A stretch of DNA of 64,000 nt from Clostridioides difficile (GCF_900243075.1 NZ_OEZH01000152.1:32143-96142), one strand, 5' to 3'; positions 1-8,739 are shown, numbered from the stretch's first letter. Made by a program: numbers and translations. Notes: generated by a model from the sequence alone, not told the origin.

Positions 1-147
1 GGTAAAAGTTTCTTTATCGTTTTTATAAACTTCTATTCTTTTAGCAAGATATTTATTATATACAAATCTACAACATCCAAAAGTTTTGTTAATTAGCTCT
101 TGCTGTTTTTTATTTGGATATATTCTAAACTTATAAGCTTTTTCCAC
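1..147 (-). CDS. tnpB: TnpB/OrfB of an IS200/IS605-type element, N-terminal part, runs off the window
   Basis: The complement strand reads from a GTG at 147 with no stop to the window edge, giving about 49 residues. It begins VEKAYKFRIYPNKKQQELI and continues with a FGCCRFVYNKYL stretch, the typical start of IS605 OrfB/TnpB proteins. TnpB is an RNA-guided nuclease that helps the element persist; it is not the transposase itself. The GTG start is chosen because GAGGTGG lies about 6 bases upstream. The gene follows the tnpA remnant in the usual tnpA-tnpB order, with 10 bases between the tnpA stop and this start. The catalytic RuvC part, the right end of the element and any guide-RNA region lie outside the window, so I cannot tell whether tnpB is intact. 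Confidence 0.8.
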   Translation of the reverse strand, partial: MEKAYKFRIYPNKKQQELINKTFGCCRFVYNKYLAKRIEVYKNDKETFT

Positions 148-157
148 TACTACCACC

Positions 158-574
158 TCACTTTACTTGCTTTTTCTGATTATTAATATATTTTCTTATC
201 TGTTCTTCTGTATTTTCTGATACAGTAGCAACGAAATAACTAGGATTCCAAAGATGTCCTCCCCATAATTTCTTTTTCAACTATTCTCTCTGTTTTTTCA
301 TTGACAACATTAACAACCTTGCTGATACACCTTTTAATACTTTTATCATATTTGGTATATAGTGTTGTGGTGAACAATTTATTAGGAAATGTATGTGATC
401 CTTATCACACTTACATTCTAATATTTGAAATTTATTATCTTCAGCTATTTTATTTAATATATTAATTAAATCTTCTTCAATTTCATTTGTTAACACTTAA
501 TGTCTATATTTTACACACCATACTATATGGTATTGTACTAAATATACATATTCTATACCATGAGTCACTTCCAT
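158..574 (-). pseudogene. tnpA: IS200/IS605 Y1 transposase TnpA, broken by two in-frame stop codons
   Basis: Reading the complement from ATG at 574 to TGA at 158 gives a 138-codon frame with two internal stops and no frameshift. The first is TAA after VWCVKYRH (near 497-499), where the family usually has a lysine or arginine. The second is TAG after MKKQRE (278-280). Between them is the HUH motif (DHIHFLI). After the second stop come LWGGHLWNPSYFVATVSEN, holding the catalytic tyrosine, and a normal C-terminus. TnpA would excise and insert single-stranded element DNA by a tyrosine nucleophile. The reading frame and active-site residues are otherwise preserved, so inactivation looks recent. Two separate stops make a sequencing error unlikely. 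Confidence 0.85.
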
Positions 575-866
575 TTTTCATCATCCACTATAATATTAAC
601 AAATGTAATTATTTAAAATAATTATTTCGGAAGGTTTTTATATTTATTTTTAAATAACATATGCAAGAACCATAATTCCTAACCTTTATCATTTTCCAAC
701 TCCATCAAATCTTAGTGAACTTAATTCTTCATTCATAATGATATCCTTTCTTTAACGTATTTTATCCTTAAACTTAATATAACAAAACATTGTTACGTTG
801 TCAAGTATGATAATAATACTTAATAAAACAACCATAATTTGGTTTCTATAAATAAACAAAAAAAAT
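575..866. other. gene-free AT-rich stretch holding the presumed outer end of the IS
   Basis: No open frame with a ribosome binding site is visible. Just outside tnpA, at 607-623, there is an almost perfect palindrome (AATTATTT and AAATAATT around one A). IS200/IS605 elements carry short subterminal hairpins, so this may mark the tnpA-side end of the element, but I cannot fix the boundary without an empty site. Confidence 0.35.
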
Positions 867-941
867 AATAGGGAAAATACTTTATCTAAACTATAAGTCT
901 AACTTTCTTAGATTGTAGTTTAAGTAAAGCATATCCCTATT
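867..941 (-). terminator. long stem-loop terminator downstream of the 2-AEP enzyme gene
   Basis: AATAGGG at 867-873 pairs with CCCTATT at 935-941, and most of the next 25 bases on each side also pair with a few bulges. On the complement strand the hairpin is followed by a T-rich run (TTATTTTTTTTG). It lies about 85 bases beyond the stop of the gene at 1028. The arms are much longer than in an ordinary terminator. Confidence 0.75.
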
Positions 942-1027
942 ACTCAATCTTTATATATATTTGTTATATAAACTTTTAAAATATAAATCTTTAAATTCTA
1001 TAGTAATCTACAAACCACTATATTCTT

Positions 1028-2938
1028 CTACATATTGATAAATTTTTCTATTACATCAGCTAATCTCTCCATATCAGTAGAATAAACTTCGCCTATGCTA
1101 CCTATTCTAAATGTATCTATATCAGTCAATTTACCTGGATAGATAACAAATCCATTCTCTTTTAAATAAGTATAGAATTCCATAAATTCAAACTTTGCAT
1201 TTTTAGGATATAAGAAAGTTGTTATTACAGGTGATTGAGCATCATCATTCACCAATGTATCAAACCCTAAAGATTTTAATCTTGAAGATATTATAAACTG
1301 ATTTTCTTTATATCTAGCATATCTTTTTTTAACAGAGCCTTCTTCTTCTAACTCCAATAAAGCTTGATAAAAAGCTCTTACAACATGTGTCGGTGAAGTA
1401 AATCTCCATTTACCATTATTTTTCTCCATAGTTTCCCATTGTGCATACACATCAAGAGATAATGATTTAGCTATGCCTTTACATTTAGATAATTCTTCTT
1501 TATTAGCTATTATAAAACCAAATCCAGGTACTCCTTGTATACATTTGTTAGAACTACTAACTAAAAAGTCTATATTAAAATCTTCAACATCAATCTCAAT
1601 TCCTCCAAAACTACTCATAGCATCAACAATATAAATTTTATTATATTCTTTTGCAAGTTTACCTACCTCTTGTATAGGATTCAATCTACCTGTAGTAGTT
1701 TCACAGTGAACCATTGATATGTGTGTTATATCTTTGTTTTCTTTTAATAAATTTTCTACTACATTTAAATCCACTGCTTCTATATCTTTAAATGTACAAT
1801 CAACAAATTCTATATTAAGATAATTACATATATCTTTCATTCTCTTTCCATATGCTCCGTTTGCAATTACAAGAAGTTTACCATCCTCTGGAATAGTACT
1901 TCCTATTGTAGCTTCAACTGAAAAAGTCCCACTTCCTTGCATTAATACACTTGTATACTTATATGTATTCTTTGTTCCTAGAGACACTAGTCTTCTTCTA
2001 ACATCTTGCACTAAGTCATTATATTCCACATCCCAAGTACACCAATCTTTTAACATAGATGCTCTTACTGATTTAGTAGTAGATAATGGTCCTGGTGTAA
2101 GTAATATGTAATCATTTTCTGGTACAAAGTCTGATTTAATAGTTTCATTCTCTATTTTTACTAAGACATCTTCTAATTCAGCCATAGTTTCTATTACAAA
2201 ATGTGCTCCTGCTTCTTTAAATTTCTTTGAAACTTCACTCATCTTAGTTTTTAAGGTTTCCTCATCCATGTTCTCTACTTCTTCTTGTGTAAGACCTAAT
2301 TCACTTGAACCCTTTATCACAGCAACACTCCACATTCCTGCATTTATACCTTCTTTTACATCACTTATTGTGTCTCCTACTTTTACCATAGAACTCATAG
2401 GAGATATCCCTAGAGCTTCAGCATTTTTATAACACATCCAAGGATATGGTCTTCCTTGAGATACCTCTGATGGTGTTACAAGAAAATCTGGTGAGTATCC
2501 TTTCTTTGATGCATTTGGTTCAACTATGTTCATCATCTCTCTTGTATAACCTGTTGTAGAACCTATTTTTAATCCATTTTTTCTTAATTTTTCAATAGTT
2601 TCAACAACATGAGGAATTGGAGTTGTATACTCTTCTAATGTTTCAAATAGCATTGGCTCAAATTCAGCATAAAGCTCATTTACATCTTCTTCAGTTGGTA
2701 TTTTTCCAAACTTCTCTGACCAAAGATTTTTTATTCTATCCATTTCACACATTTCTCTTATATGGTCTATCTTTAATTTTCCCATAGGTTTCCTTGCTTC
2801 TTCCATTGTTACATCTATACCTCTTCTTTTAAATATCTCTATAAATACATTAAGAGGTGCAAAGCATCCATAATCTACCGTTGTTCCAGCCCAATCAAAT
2901 ACTACTGCCTTTATTTTTTCTCCATATATCTTTTTCAT
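1028..2938 (-). CDS. phnXW: bifunctional phosphonoacetaldehyde hydrolase / 2-aminoethylphosphonate-pyruvate transaminase
   Basis: A 636-residue fusion of two successive enzymes of 2-aminoethylphosphonate breakdown. Residues 1 to about 270 are the HAD-fold hydrolase PhnX: FDWAGT holds the aspartate nucleophile (Asp15) and PMGKLKIDH holds the expected Schiff-base lysine (Lys56). From about 275 a class V aminotransferase PhnW follows, starting near [11 protein letters not shown], with the PLP lysine in SSSNKCIQG. PhnW moves the amino group to pyruvate, giving phosphonoacetaldehyde and alanine; PhnX then cleaves the C-P bond to acetaldehyde and phosphate. Fusion would allow the reactive aldehyde to be passed on. 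An ATG exists five codons upstream (2953), but GGAGG overlaps it and sits 8 bases before the ATG at 2938, so 2938 is preferred. The gene is monocistronic, ends at a strong terminator, and has phased repeats and a DeoR-family gene upstream. Confidence 0.93.
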   Translation of the reverse strand: MKKIYGEKIKAVVFDWAGTTVDYGCFAPLNVFIEIFKRRGIDVTMEEARKPMGKLKIDHIREMCEMDRIKNLWSEKFGKIPTEEDVNELYAEFEPMLFETLEEYTTPIPHVVETIEKLRKNGLKIGSTTGYTREMMNIVEPNASKKGYSPDFLVTPSEVSQGRPYPWMCYKNAEALGISPMSSMVKVGDTISDVKEGINAGMWSVAVIKGSSELGLTQEEVENMDEETLKTKMSEVSKKFKEAGAHFVIETMAELEDVLVKIENETIKSDFVPENDYILLTPGPLSTTKSVRASMLKDWCTWDVEYNDLVQDVRRRLVSLGTKNTYKYTSVLMQGSGTFSVEATIGSTIPEDGKLLVIANGAYGKRMKDICNYLNIEFVDCTFKDIEAVDLNVVENLLKENKDITHISMVHCETTTGRLNPIQEVGKLAKEYNKIYIVDAMSSFGGIEIDVEDFNIDFLVSSSNKCIQGVPGFGFIIANKEELSKCKGIAKSLSLDVYAQWETMEKNNGKWRFTSPTHVVRAFYQALLELEEEGSVKKRYARYKENQFIISSRLKSLGFDTLVNDDAQSPVITTFLYPKNAKFEFMEFYTYLKENGFVIYPGKLTDIDTFRIGSIGEVYSTDMERLADVIEKFINM

Positions 2939-2965
2939 CTTTATAGCCTCCATAGATTCTTTTTA

Positions 2966-2995
2966 GATTTTTTGTGTTTTTAATTGTTTTTACTT
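2966..2995. promoter_or_regulatory. 10-bp-phased direct repeats, proximal cluster before the 2-AEP enzyme gene
   Basis: Three consecutive 10-base units begin at 2966, 2976 and 2986: GATTTTTTGT, GTTTTTAATT and GTTTTTACTT. They lie 28-57 bases upstream of the ATG at 2938. DeoR-family repressors are known to use direct repeats spaced about one helical turn, so this is a plausible operator for the regulator encoded next door. The role is inferred. Confidence 0.5.
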
Positions 2996-3017
2996 TTAAA
3001 GTATAACTTTTACATGT

Positions 3018-3027
3018 TAATTATACA
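3018..3027 (-). promoter_or_regulatory. candidate extended -10 promoter of the 2-AEP enzyme gene
   Basis: The complement reads TGTATAAT at 3027-3020, an extended -10 element for the main sigma factor. I see no good -35 box. It sits between the two clusters of phased repeats, which is where a repressor-controlled promoter would be expected. Confidence 0.4.
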
Positions 3028-3059
3028 TCATATTTAGGTTAAATATATATTAAATTTCT

Positions 3060-3099
3060 GTTTTTAATTGTTTTTATTTGTTTCTAGTTGTTTTTACTA
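3060..3099. promoter_or_regulatory. 10-bp-phased direct repeats, distal cluster before the 2-AEP enzyme gene
   Basis: Four units start exactly every 10 bases at 3060, 3070, 3080 and 3090: GTTTTTAATT, GTTTTTATTT, GTTTCTAGTT, GTTTTTACTA. The consensus is GTTTTTANTT. This is the clearest of three such clusters in the window; the third precedes the 2-AEP transporter operon at 50.17 kb. Confidence 0.55.
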
Positions 3100-3215
3100 T
3101 TCTATATCAAACTTCTATAAAACTCTAAATTATAATCTAAAATTTACTTTCTAATCTGAATCTATAAACTAGCTATGTTCTATGAACTTGGTTATATTTC
3201 ATAAACTTATGGTGT

Positions 3216-4001
3216 TTATTTTGCTTCTATCCATGTTATATTTATCTCGTTTAACTTATCTTTCCATTCATTTGGAGGCTCTACATCACAAATGACAAAA
3301 TCCAATTCTTCTAAGTCTACTATCTTATACATACTAACAATTCCTATTTTAGAACTATCACATAATACAAAGCTTTCTTTTGAATTTTTTATATATGCTT
3401 TTGATAACAACGCTTTATTTTGGTCTATACTACTAATTCCAAAGCTATCAAGTATACCTTCACTAGATATAAAAGCTTTATCTACATATAAATTTTTCAT
3501 GGTATCTATTGACATTGGACATGCTGTCCTTTGATGTTTTAAATTTACTTTTCCGCCAATAAATATAACTTCTCCATCAAATAATCCTTGATTTTCATAA
3601 GAAATCAATTTTGATAGAACTGGATAAGAATTTGTAATAATCTTTAAATTCTTTACAGATACTATGTAATCTACAATTTGCAAATTGGTAGTACCTTCAT
3701 CTATGACGATTGACTCATTGTCATTCACAAACTTAGCTGCGTATTTAGCAATACTTTGCTTTTTATCTAAATTAGTACTATTTCTCTTTATATGTTCTGG
3801 TTCAATCACACCATAATTTATTTTTATAGCACCGCCATATACCTTTTTTAATTTATTTTCATTTTCTAATTCTTCCAAATATCTTCTTATTGTTTCTGAT
3901 GATACTTCTAGTCTTTTTACTAACTCTTTAGTATTTACCTTACCTTTTGAATCTAATAATTTCAGTATTTCTTTTTTTCTATCTATCGAATTTAAAGACA
4001 T
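3216..4001 (-). CDS. DeoR-family transcriptional regulator
   Basis: A 261-residue protein with an N-terminal DeoR winged helix-turn-helix (about residues 8-60; VNTKELVKRLEVSSETIRRYLEELE) and a C-terminal DeoR sensor domain with VIDEGTTNLQIVDYI and the IGGKV segment. DeoR proteins usually repress catabolic genes and are released by a phosphorylated intermediate. The start at 4001 has AGGAGGA 7 bases upstream. The gene lies just upstream of, and in the same direction as, the 2-AEP enzyme gene, with the phased repeats between them. I therefore infer that it controls 2-AEP use; the effector is unknown. No matching repeats are seen before its own start, so autoregulation through this motif is not supported. 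Confidence 0.85.
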   Translation of the reverse strand: MSLNSIDRKKEILKLLDSKGKVNTKELVKRLEVSSETIRRYLEELENENKLKKVYGGAIKINYGVIEPEHIKRNSTNLDKKQSIAKYAAKFVNDNESIVIDEGTTNLQIVDYIVSVKNLKIITNSYPVLSKLISYENQGLFDGEVIFIGGKVNLKHQRTACPMSIDTMKNLYVDKAFISSEGILDSFGISSIDQNKALLSKAYIKNSKESFVLCDSSKIGIVSMYKIVDLEELDFVICDVEPPNEWKDKLNEINITWIEAK

Positions 4002-4140
4002 TAATCTTCCTCCTAAATATAATAATATATTTTGCTCCTATAATATTACAATAATACCTTTATTTATTAAATCATATTTATATTAAATCTTTTTTACTTA
4101 ATTAGAGTTCAATCTAAAATAACATTAAAATATTATCTAA

Positions 4141-4180
4141 TATAAAAAAGTCCATCAAATATTAATATCAGATGGACTTT
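4141..4180 (-). terminator. terminator of the dlt operon
   Basis: AAAGTCCATC at 4148-4157 pairs with GATGGACTTT at 4171-4180. On the complement strand a TTTTTTATA tract follows. It lies about 50 bases past the dltC stop. Confidence 0.85.
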
Positions 4181-4226
4181 GTCAAACTTTATTTTAAAAA
4201 TTAATATTTAAAACCTAATTACTAAT

Positions 4227-4457
4227 TTATTTTCTTGTTTCCAAGAATTTTACTAAATTATTTACACTAGACATATCTTTTCTCTCTAAATCAGTTGGTT
4301 GAAGCTCTATTCCTAGTCTATTTTCAATTTCAAGTAAAACTTCAATTATAGCTAATGAGTCTAAAAGCTCTGTCTCAAATAAGTTAAGGTCTAAATCTTC
4401 TCTTATCTCATCAGTACCTAATACATCTTCAAATATTTCTATAACTGTTTCTTGCAT
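4227..4457 (-). CDS. dltC: D-alanyl carrier protein DltC
   Basis: A 76-residue acidic acyl-carrier protein. The serine that receives 4'-phosphopantetheine is in ELLDSLAIIEV near residue 35. DltC carries D-alanine activated by DltA to DltB at the membrane, so that teichoic acids can be D-alanylated. AAGGAGG lies 7 bases before the ATG. It is the last gene of the dlt operon, 18 bases after dltB, and is followed by a terminator. Length and motif match the family. Confidence 0.95.
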   Translation of the reverse strand: MQETVIEIFEDVLGTDEIREDLDLNLFETELLDSLAIIEVLLEIENRLGIELQPTDLERKDMSSVNNLVKFLETRK

Positions 4458-4475
4458 AAATTTGCCTCCTTAAAA

Positions 4476-5624
4476 TTAAGCTAAATAACCTGAGAATATC
4501 AGTAATCCAAAACATACAACATGGAATGTAATGAAAATTTGAACTCTCTCGAACCATTTTTCTTTTTTATGTTTTTTATAAAATTTAGATTTTCTCTGAT
4601 ATATATCAGTTAAAACAAGTGCCAATCCTTGATATACTCCATAAGCAACGTAATACCAAGTTAGTCCATGCCAAAATCCCATTGTTATCATGGTTATCAT
4701 CTGAGCTACATGAGCAGCAGTAGTTCTTTTCTTAAATCTTTTCTTTCTCATTGATGACATAACAAATCTAGAAAAAATATAATCTCCAAACCATCTTGAA
4801 AGACTTATATGCCATCTTGTCCAGAATTCCTTCATATCTTTACTGATAAATGGCTTGTCAAAATTTATAGGTACTTTTATTCCAAATATATATCCTGTAC
4901 CTATAGCAAATAAGCTATATCCTGCAAAATCAAAGAACAGGTACAAGCTATATGCATACATATAACTTAAAATATTTATAAAACTCATATCTTTAGGTAT
5001 TCTTGATACCCAATATGTATTTATCAAAAATGCTATAACAAACTTATAACCTACTCCCATGACAATATTTTTTATTCCTGCCAGTAAGTACTCTTCTAGA
5101 TACCCTTTTCTAGAGATTTGTTTTTCCAAATCTTGTTCAAATCTTCTTGACCTATCAATAGGACCAGAACTTAATGTTGGAAAAAATAACATAAAGTAAA
5201 GCATACTTGAAATCTTAACCTCTTTTATAGCACCATCATAAATTTCAATAACCATCTGTATAGCTCTGAAATTTAAGTATGATATTCCAATAAATCCAAT
5301 CATCCCAAAAGAAGTAACTGGAGATATTTTATTGATTATTATTGGAAGCATTGATGCAAACAAAAAGCCCCAATATATATATTTATTTTTAGTTTTTCTT
5401 CTTACATATTCATATCCTTTAACTATTATTACTTCAAGAATAATAAATATCACCAAGTATTTTAGTTGAACATCTATTCCTACTATTAAGAATATCATAA
5501 ATAAACTTGCCAACATGCCATAATACTTTATATTCTTGCCCATTAGACCTAAAATCACTGCTGGTATTGATGTTAATAATAATATATAAAGATAAAAATA
5601 ATCTCCATACTGTGAAAAAATCAT
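4476..5624 (-). CDS. dltB: MBOAT membrane acyltransferase DltB
   Basis: A 382-residue multi-spanning membrane protein of the MBOAT family. Visible signatures are FWTRWHISLSRWF (about residues 267-280) and MGFWHGLTWYYV, which holds the conserved catalytic histidine. DltB takes D-alanine from DltC and passes it across the membrane for teichoic-acid modification. The ATG overlaps the dltA stop (TAATG), so the two genes are translationally coupled. Length is normal. Confidence 0.95.
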   Translation of the reverse strand: MIFSQYGDYFYLYILLLTSIPAVILGLMGKNIKYYGMLASLFMIFLIVGIDVQLKYLVIFIILEVIIVKGYEYVRRKTKNKYIYWGFLFASMLPIIINKISPVTSFGMIGFIGISYLNFRAIQMVIEIYDGAIKEVKISSMLYFMLFFPTLSSGPIDRSRRFEQDLEKQISRKGYLEEYLLAGIKNIVMGVGYKFVIAFLINTYWVSRIPKDMSFINILSYMYAYSLYLFFDFAGYSLFAIGTGYIFGIKVPINFDKPFISKDMKEFWTRWHISLSRWFGDYIFSRFVMSSMRKKRFKKRTTAAHVAQMITMITMGFWHGLTWYYVAYGVYQGLALVLTDIYQRKSKFYKKHKKEKWFERVQIFITFHVVCFGLLIFSGYLA

Positions 5625-7138
5625 TAAATTTCCTCCATAAGTTTCTTTCTGTCTATTTTGCCATTGATATTTGTTGGAAACTCAGAGATTATTGAAATAT
5701 TTCTTGGAATCATATATGAAGGTATATATTTTCCCAGTTCCTTTTTTATTATCATCCCATTTTTAATATTACTTAAATCATTCTTTTCATTTAACTCAAC
5801 AATACCTTTTAAATAAGCAATTTTTTCGTCCTTATATATTGGTAAAACTACTGCATTTTTTACATTATGTACTTTTCTCAAGTTATTTTCTATATCTTCT
5901 ATTTCAATTCTAAATCCATTTAATTTAATCTGAAAATCTTTTCTTCCACAGTAGTATATATTTCCATCTAAAAGATATCCCATATCTCCAGTTTTATAAG
6001 CTCTCCACTTTACACCATCTATTTCATCGTGGAAAAATACTTCATCAGTCTTTTCTTTATTATTAAAGTACCCTTTAGAAACTGATGGTCCAATTATTAT
6101 AATCTCACCTTTTTCATTTTCCTTAAGTTCGTTTCCATCTTCATCAAGTATTTTTATTTTACAATTTGACATAGGATACCCAACTGGAAGACTCTTTTCA
6201 TCATCTATAGCTTCCTGAGTCATATCGTTTACACTTACACCAACAGTAGCTTCAGTTGGTCCATATCCATTGATAATTCTTGTGCTTGGAAATCTACTCA
6301 TAAGTTCTTTAGTAAGATTTTTTGAAAGTGCTTCTCCTATGAATATCATTGACTCAAGCTTAGGAAGCATTTCACTATTGAACTCTTTTTCTGTTACACA
6401 TACACCTGCAAAAGAAGGAGTTGATACCCATACAGCTATATCTGACATACTAAATTGTCTAAATAATTCTTTATAATCTGCTAGTACATCTTTTGATATT
6501 GAAAATAATGTAGCTCCATGAATAAGACCAGGATATATTGTTGTAACTGAAAGGTCAAAAGAATATGCTGCTTGATTCATTATTACTTTTTCACTTCCAT
6601 CTATATTTAGATATGGGCTTATCCAATCCGAAAAGCTATCCAAATTATTTGAACTTATTTGAACTCCTTTTGGTTTTCCTGTACTTCCTGAGGTAAATAA
6701 TATATATGCATTTTCATCATCTTTTACCCAGTTTTCTTTATGTAATTCTTTTCCTTTATATTCATTTATTATGTCCTTCAGTTTATCCATATCAATTACA
6801 TTTATATCTCCAAAATCTTTTTCATTGCTAAAATTAAATAATACCTTGGGTTTTATCTCTTTAGTAACTTCAAAAACTCTATCAAGTGGAAAACTAATAT
6901 CAAGAGGTACATATGCTCTACCTGATTTTAAAGCTCCTACCATACATGCCATTATCATATTTTCTTTATTACCATAAATTACTATAGGAGTATCTTCTTC
7001 TTTATATATATCTTTTAAATATACTGATATAGCATCTGAATACTCATTTAAATCTTTATAAGAAAGTTTATCTCCATTACACATTAGTGCTACTCTATTT
7101 GTATTTGAATATTTTTTTATTCCTTCAATAATTTTCAT
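5624..7138 (-). CDS. dltA: D-alanine--[D-alanyl carrier protein] ligase DltA
   Basis: A 504-residue adenylate-forming enzyme of the AMP-binding superfamily. The P-loop-like ILFTSGSTGKPKGVQIS is near residue 150, NGYGPTEATVGVS near 295, the hinge YKTGDMG and GRKDFQIKLNGFRIE near 400, and the final catalytic lysine in NINGKIDRKKL. It activates D-alanine with ATP and loads DltC, in the cytoplasm. AAAGGAG precedes the ATG. It follows dltX by 14 bases and overlaps dltB by one base. Confidence 0.95.
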   Translation of the reverse strand: MKIIEGIKKYSNTNRVALMCNGDKLSYKDLNEYSDAISVYLKDIYKEEDTPIVIYGNKENMIMACMVGALKSGRAYVPLDISFPLDRVFEVTKEIKPKVLFNFSNEKDFGDINVIDMDKLKDIINEYKGKELHKENWVKDDENAYILFTSGSTGKPKGVQISSNNLDSFSDWISPYLNIDGSEKVIMNQAAYSFDLSVTTIYPGLIHGATLFSISKDVLADYKELFRQFSMSDIAVWVSTPSFAGVCVTEKEFNSEMLPKLESMIFIGEALSKNLTKELMSRFPSTRIINGYGPTEATVGVSVNDMTQEAIDDEKSLPVGYPMSNCKIKILDEDGNELKENEKGEIIIIGPSVSKGYFNNKEKTDEVFFHDEIDGVKWRAYKTGDMGYLLDGNIYYCGRKDFQIKLNGFRIEIEDIENNLRKVHNVKNAVVLPIYKDEKIAYLKGIVELNEKNDLSNIKNGMIIKKELGKYIPSYMIPRNISIISEFPTNINGKIDRKKLMEEI

Positions 7139-7152
7139 ATAAGAATACTCCT

Positions 7153-7299
7153 TTAAAATCCGTTATAAATAAATGGCAATTCTTTAAATGGAGTAAATGT
7201 TAGAACCCCTATCGCCAATATTATAACCATAGTTAAACAAATACTAGTTGCCAAATCCTTATTGCTCTTTAAATATTTTAAATAATCTCTCACAAACAT
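7153..7299 (-). CDS. dltX: DltX, small membrane protein of the D-alanylation machinery
   Basis: A 48-residue frame starting at ATG 7299 and ending at TAA 7153, shifted by one base from dltD and overlapping its last 41 bases. The start is MFVRDYLKYLKSNKD, then one hydrophobic helix (about residues 17-35) and a C-terminus PFIYNGF. DltX proteins are about 50 residues, with one membrane helix and a conserved FIYNEF-like end, and are thought to work with DltB and DltD in handing D-alanine across the membrane. The ribosome binding site is modest (AGGATGGG inside dltD). Gene order dltD-dltX-dltA differs from the more familiar dltX-dltA. The usual E in the end motif is G here. Size, helix, end motif and position all agree. 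Confidence 0.82.
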   Translation of the reverse strand: MFVRDYLKYLKSNKDLATSICLTMVIILAIGVLTFTPFKELPFIYNGF

Positions 7300-8449
7300 C
7301 TACCCATCCTTTCGTACCAAGATGCATTACATCTCTTAAATAATATTTATCTGACCCTTTATCCTTAAGGTTTAGAACTTTAAAGCCTTTGCTTTCTGCT
7401 ATATTTTGTGCTTTATCATAGTATTGAATTCTTTCTTGTTCAGATATACCAGTCAAATCATAGAATTTATCCATACTTGGGATTAATACAATAACTGGCT
7501 TAATACCTAAGTCAGTACATACATTTAACATGAGTTTATAACTTTCAAATTCCTTAGAAGTCAATAGATTTACATCTTTATCTCTTCCTTTATATTGATT
7601 TACACCATCTTTAAAATGTTCTTTATAATAATAAGCATCAATATTTAGTGGATTTTTACCAACTCTTTTTTTAGCATCTTCAATAGCTTTCTTTCTCTCA
7701 TGAGACCAGTTTATTGGTCTTTTTCTTTTTTCTTTTCTTTTTTTATCTAGCTTAATTAATCGTTTATAAAGTATACCCTTTTCTTTAAGAGCTATACAAT
7801 ACTTTCTTCCTTGAAAATAAGGCTCTAAAAGTACCTTCTCAGCTTTTTCAGGCAATGTCTTAGGCTCATATAACTTAGCATATAATGCTTCTGCTTTATA
7901 CTCTTCACTTCCCCATAATAACTTACTTGATTTTTTTGCATATTCAATCTTATTTTGTTTAGATATTTTTGGATTATCTAAAAATCGATAAAATTGTATA
8001 GGTGAAAATCTAGACTGATAATGGTGACTTGTGACTCCATCTTTCTCCATAAACCATTGCATAGAAATTAACAAGACAACCTTCTTATTATCAATATTAG
8101 GATTCATACTTCCTAATATTGCAGCATCTTGTAATGTCTGAGTATATGCTCTCCCAATTGCAAATACCTTATCTTTACTCCTATTCGTATTAAAATAGTA
8201 CTTTGGATGTTGTTTTGTTGAATTACTAAGTTCTGATGACCCCAAAATCATAATATCTTTTTCTCTTAAAAAATGATTATTTGCTGTAACACCTTTATCT
8301 TTTATATCACTTAAAGTATCATCCATAATTGGAAGTAGATTTTTCTCCCTCAAAAGTTCATCAGTTTTAGAATCAAGAAATTTGTCTAGTCCAAATAAAA
8401 ATACTACGCCTATTATAAACGGTGTAATAAAGTATATCAATTTTCTCAT
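7259..8449 (-). CDS. dltD: D-alanyl-lipoteichoic acid biosynthesis protein DltD
   Basis: A 396-residue protein with one N-terminal membrane anchor (about residues 4-22) and an extracellular SGNH/GDSL-like hydrolase fold. The nucleophile motif is MILGSSELSN near residue 70, and the C-terminal Asp/His pair is in LRDVMHLGTKGW. A lysine/arginine-rich segment lies near residues 235-255. DltD acts outside the membrane, transferring D-alanine to teichoic acid. It is the first gene of the operon, which is an unusual order. A GGAGAG ribosome binding site precedes the ATG. Confidence 0.93.
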   Translation of the reverse strand: MRKLIYFITPFIIGVVFLFGLDKFLDSKTDELLREKNLLPIMDDTLSDIKDKGVTANNHFLREKDIMILGSSELSNSTKQHPKYYFNTNRSKDKVFAIGRAYTQTLQDAAILGSMNPNIDNKKVVLLISMQWFMEKDGVTSHHYQSRFSPIQFYRFLDNPKISKQNKIEYAKKSSKLLWGSEEYKAEALYAKLYEPKTLPEKAEKVLLEPYFQGRKYCIALKEKGILYKRLIKLDKKRKEKRKRPINWSHERKKAIEDAKKRVGKNPLNIDAYYYKEHFKDGVNQYKGRDKDVNLLTSKEFESYKLMLNVCTDLGIKPVIVLIPSMDKFYDLTGISEQERIQYYDKAQNIAESKGFKVLNLKDKGSDKYYLRDVMHLGTKGWVDVCERLFKIFKEQ

Positions 8450-8521
8450 ATTTTCTCTCCTCTAAAAATTTTCAATTTTATGTTATTATTAATCATATTA
8501 GTTTTGATATGTATATTCAAC

Positions 8522-8577
8522 TACAAAATTGTAATAAAATCGTCAAAACTTTTTTTGATACTGTTACAAAATTGTAA
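8522..8577. promoter_or_regulatory. two copies of a TACAAAATTGTA palindrome in the dlt promoter region
   Basis: The palindrome TACAAAATTGTA occurs at 8522-8533 and again at 8565-8576, the second extended to TTACAAAATTGTAA (8564-8577). The centres are 43 bases apart. They lie 73-128 bases before dltD. Paired palindromes of this kind are typical of repressor operators. I do not recognise the regulator. A clear sigma-A promoter is not obvious here, so an alternative sigma factor may read dlt. Confidence 0.4.
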
Positions 8578-8585
8578 AAAAAGAT

Positions 8586-8625
8586 AAAAAAGTACTAAAA
8601 GATAACTTTCTTTTTAGTACTTTTT
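8586..8625 (-). terminator. terminator of the oxidoreductase gene
   Basis: AAAAGTACTAAAA pairs with TTTTAGTACTTTTT around a short loop. T-runs lie on both sides, so it can work in both directions. It separates the oxidoreductase gene at 8740 from the dlt promoter region. Confidence 0.85.
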
Positions 8626-8739
8626 CATACTTATAATTTGACATTTTAATACTTAATTATGTATACATTTTAACTTAATTTAAAATTAAATTTATTTAGA
8701 AATATATATTATACATTAGTATATATTTTATAAGATAAA

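Noticed and set aside
867-941. Miniature transposable element at the long hairpin after the 2-AEP enzyme gene
   Set aside because: A T-rich run follows on the gene's strand and the position fits a terminator.
8541-8570. ECF-type promoter (TGTAAC ... CGAT) before dltD
   Set aside because: The spacing of about 20 bases is too long for the usual -35/-10 arrangement, so it is not listed as a feature.
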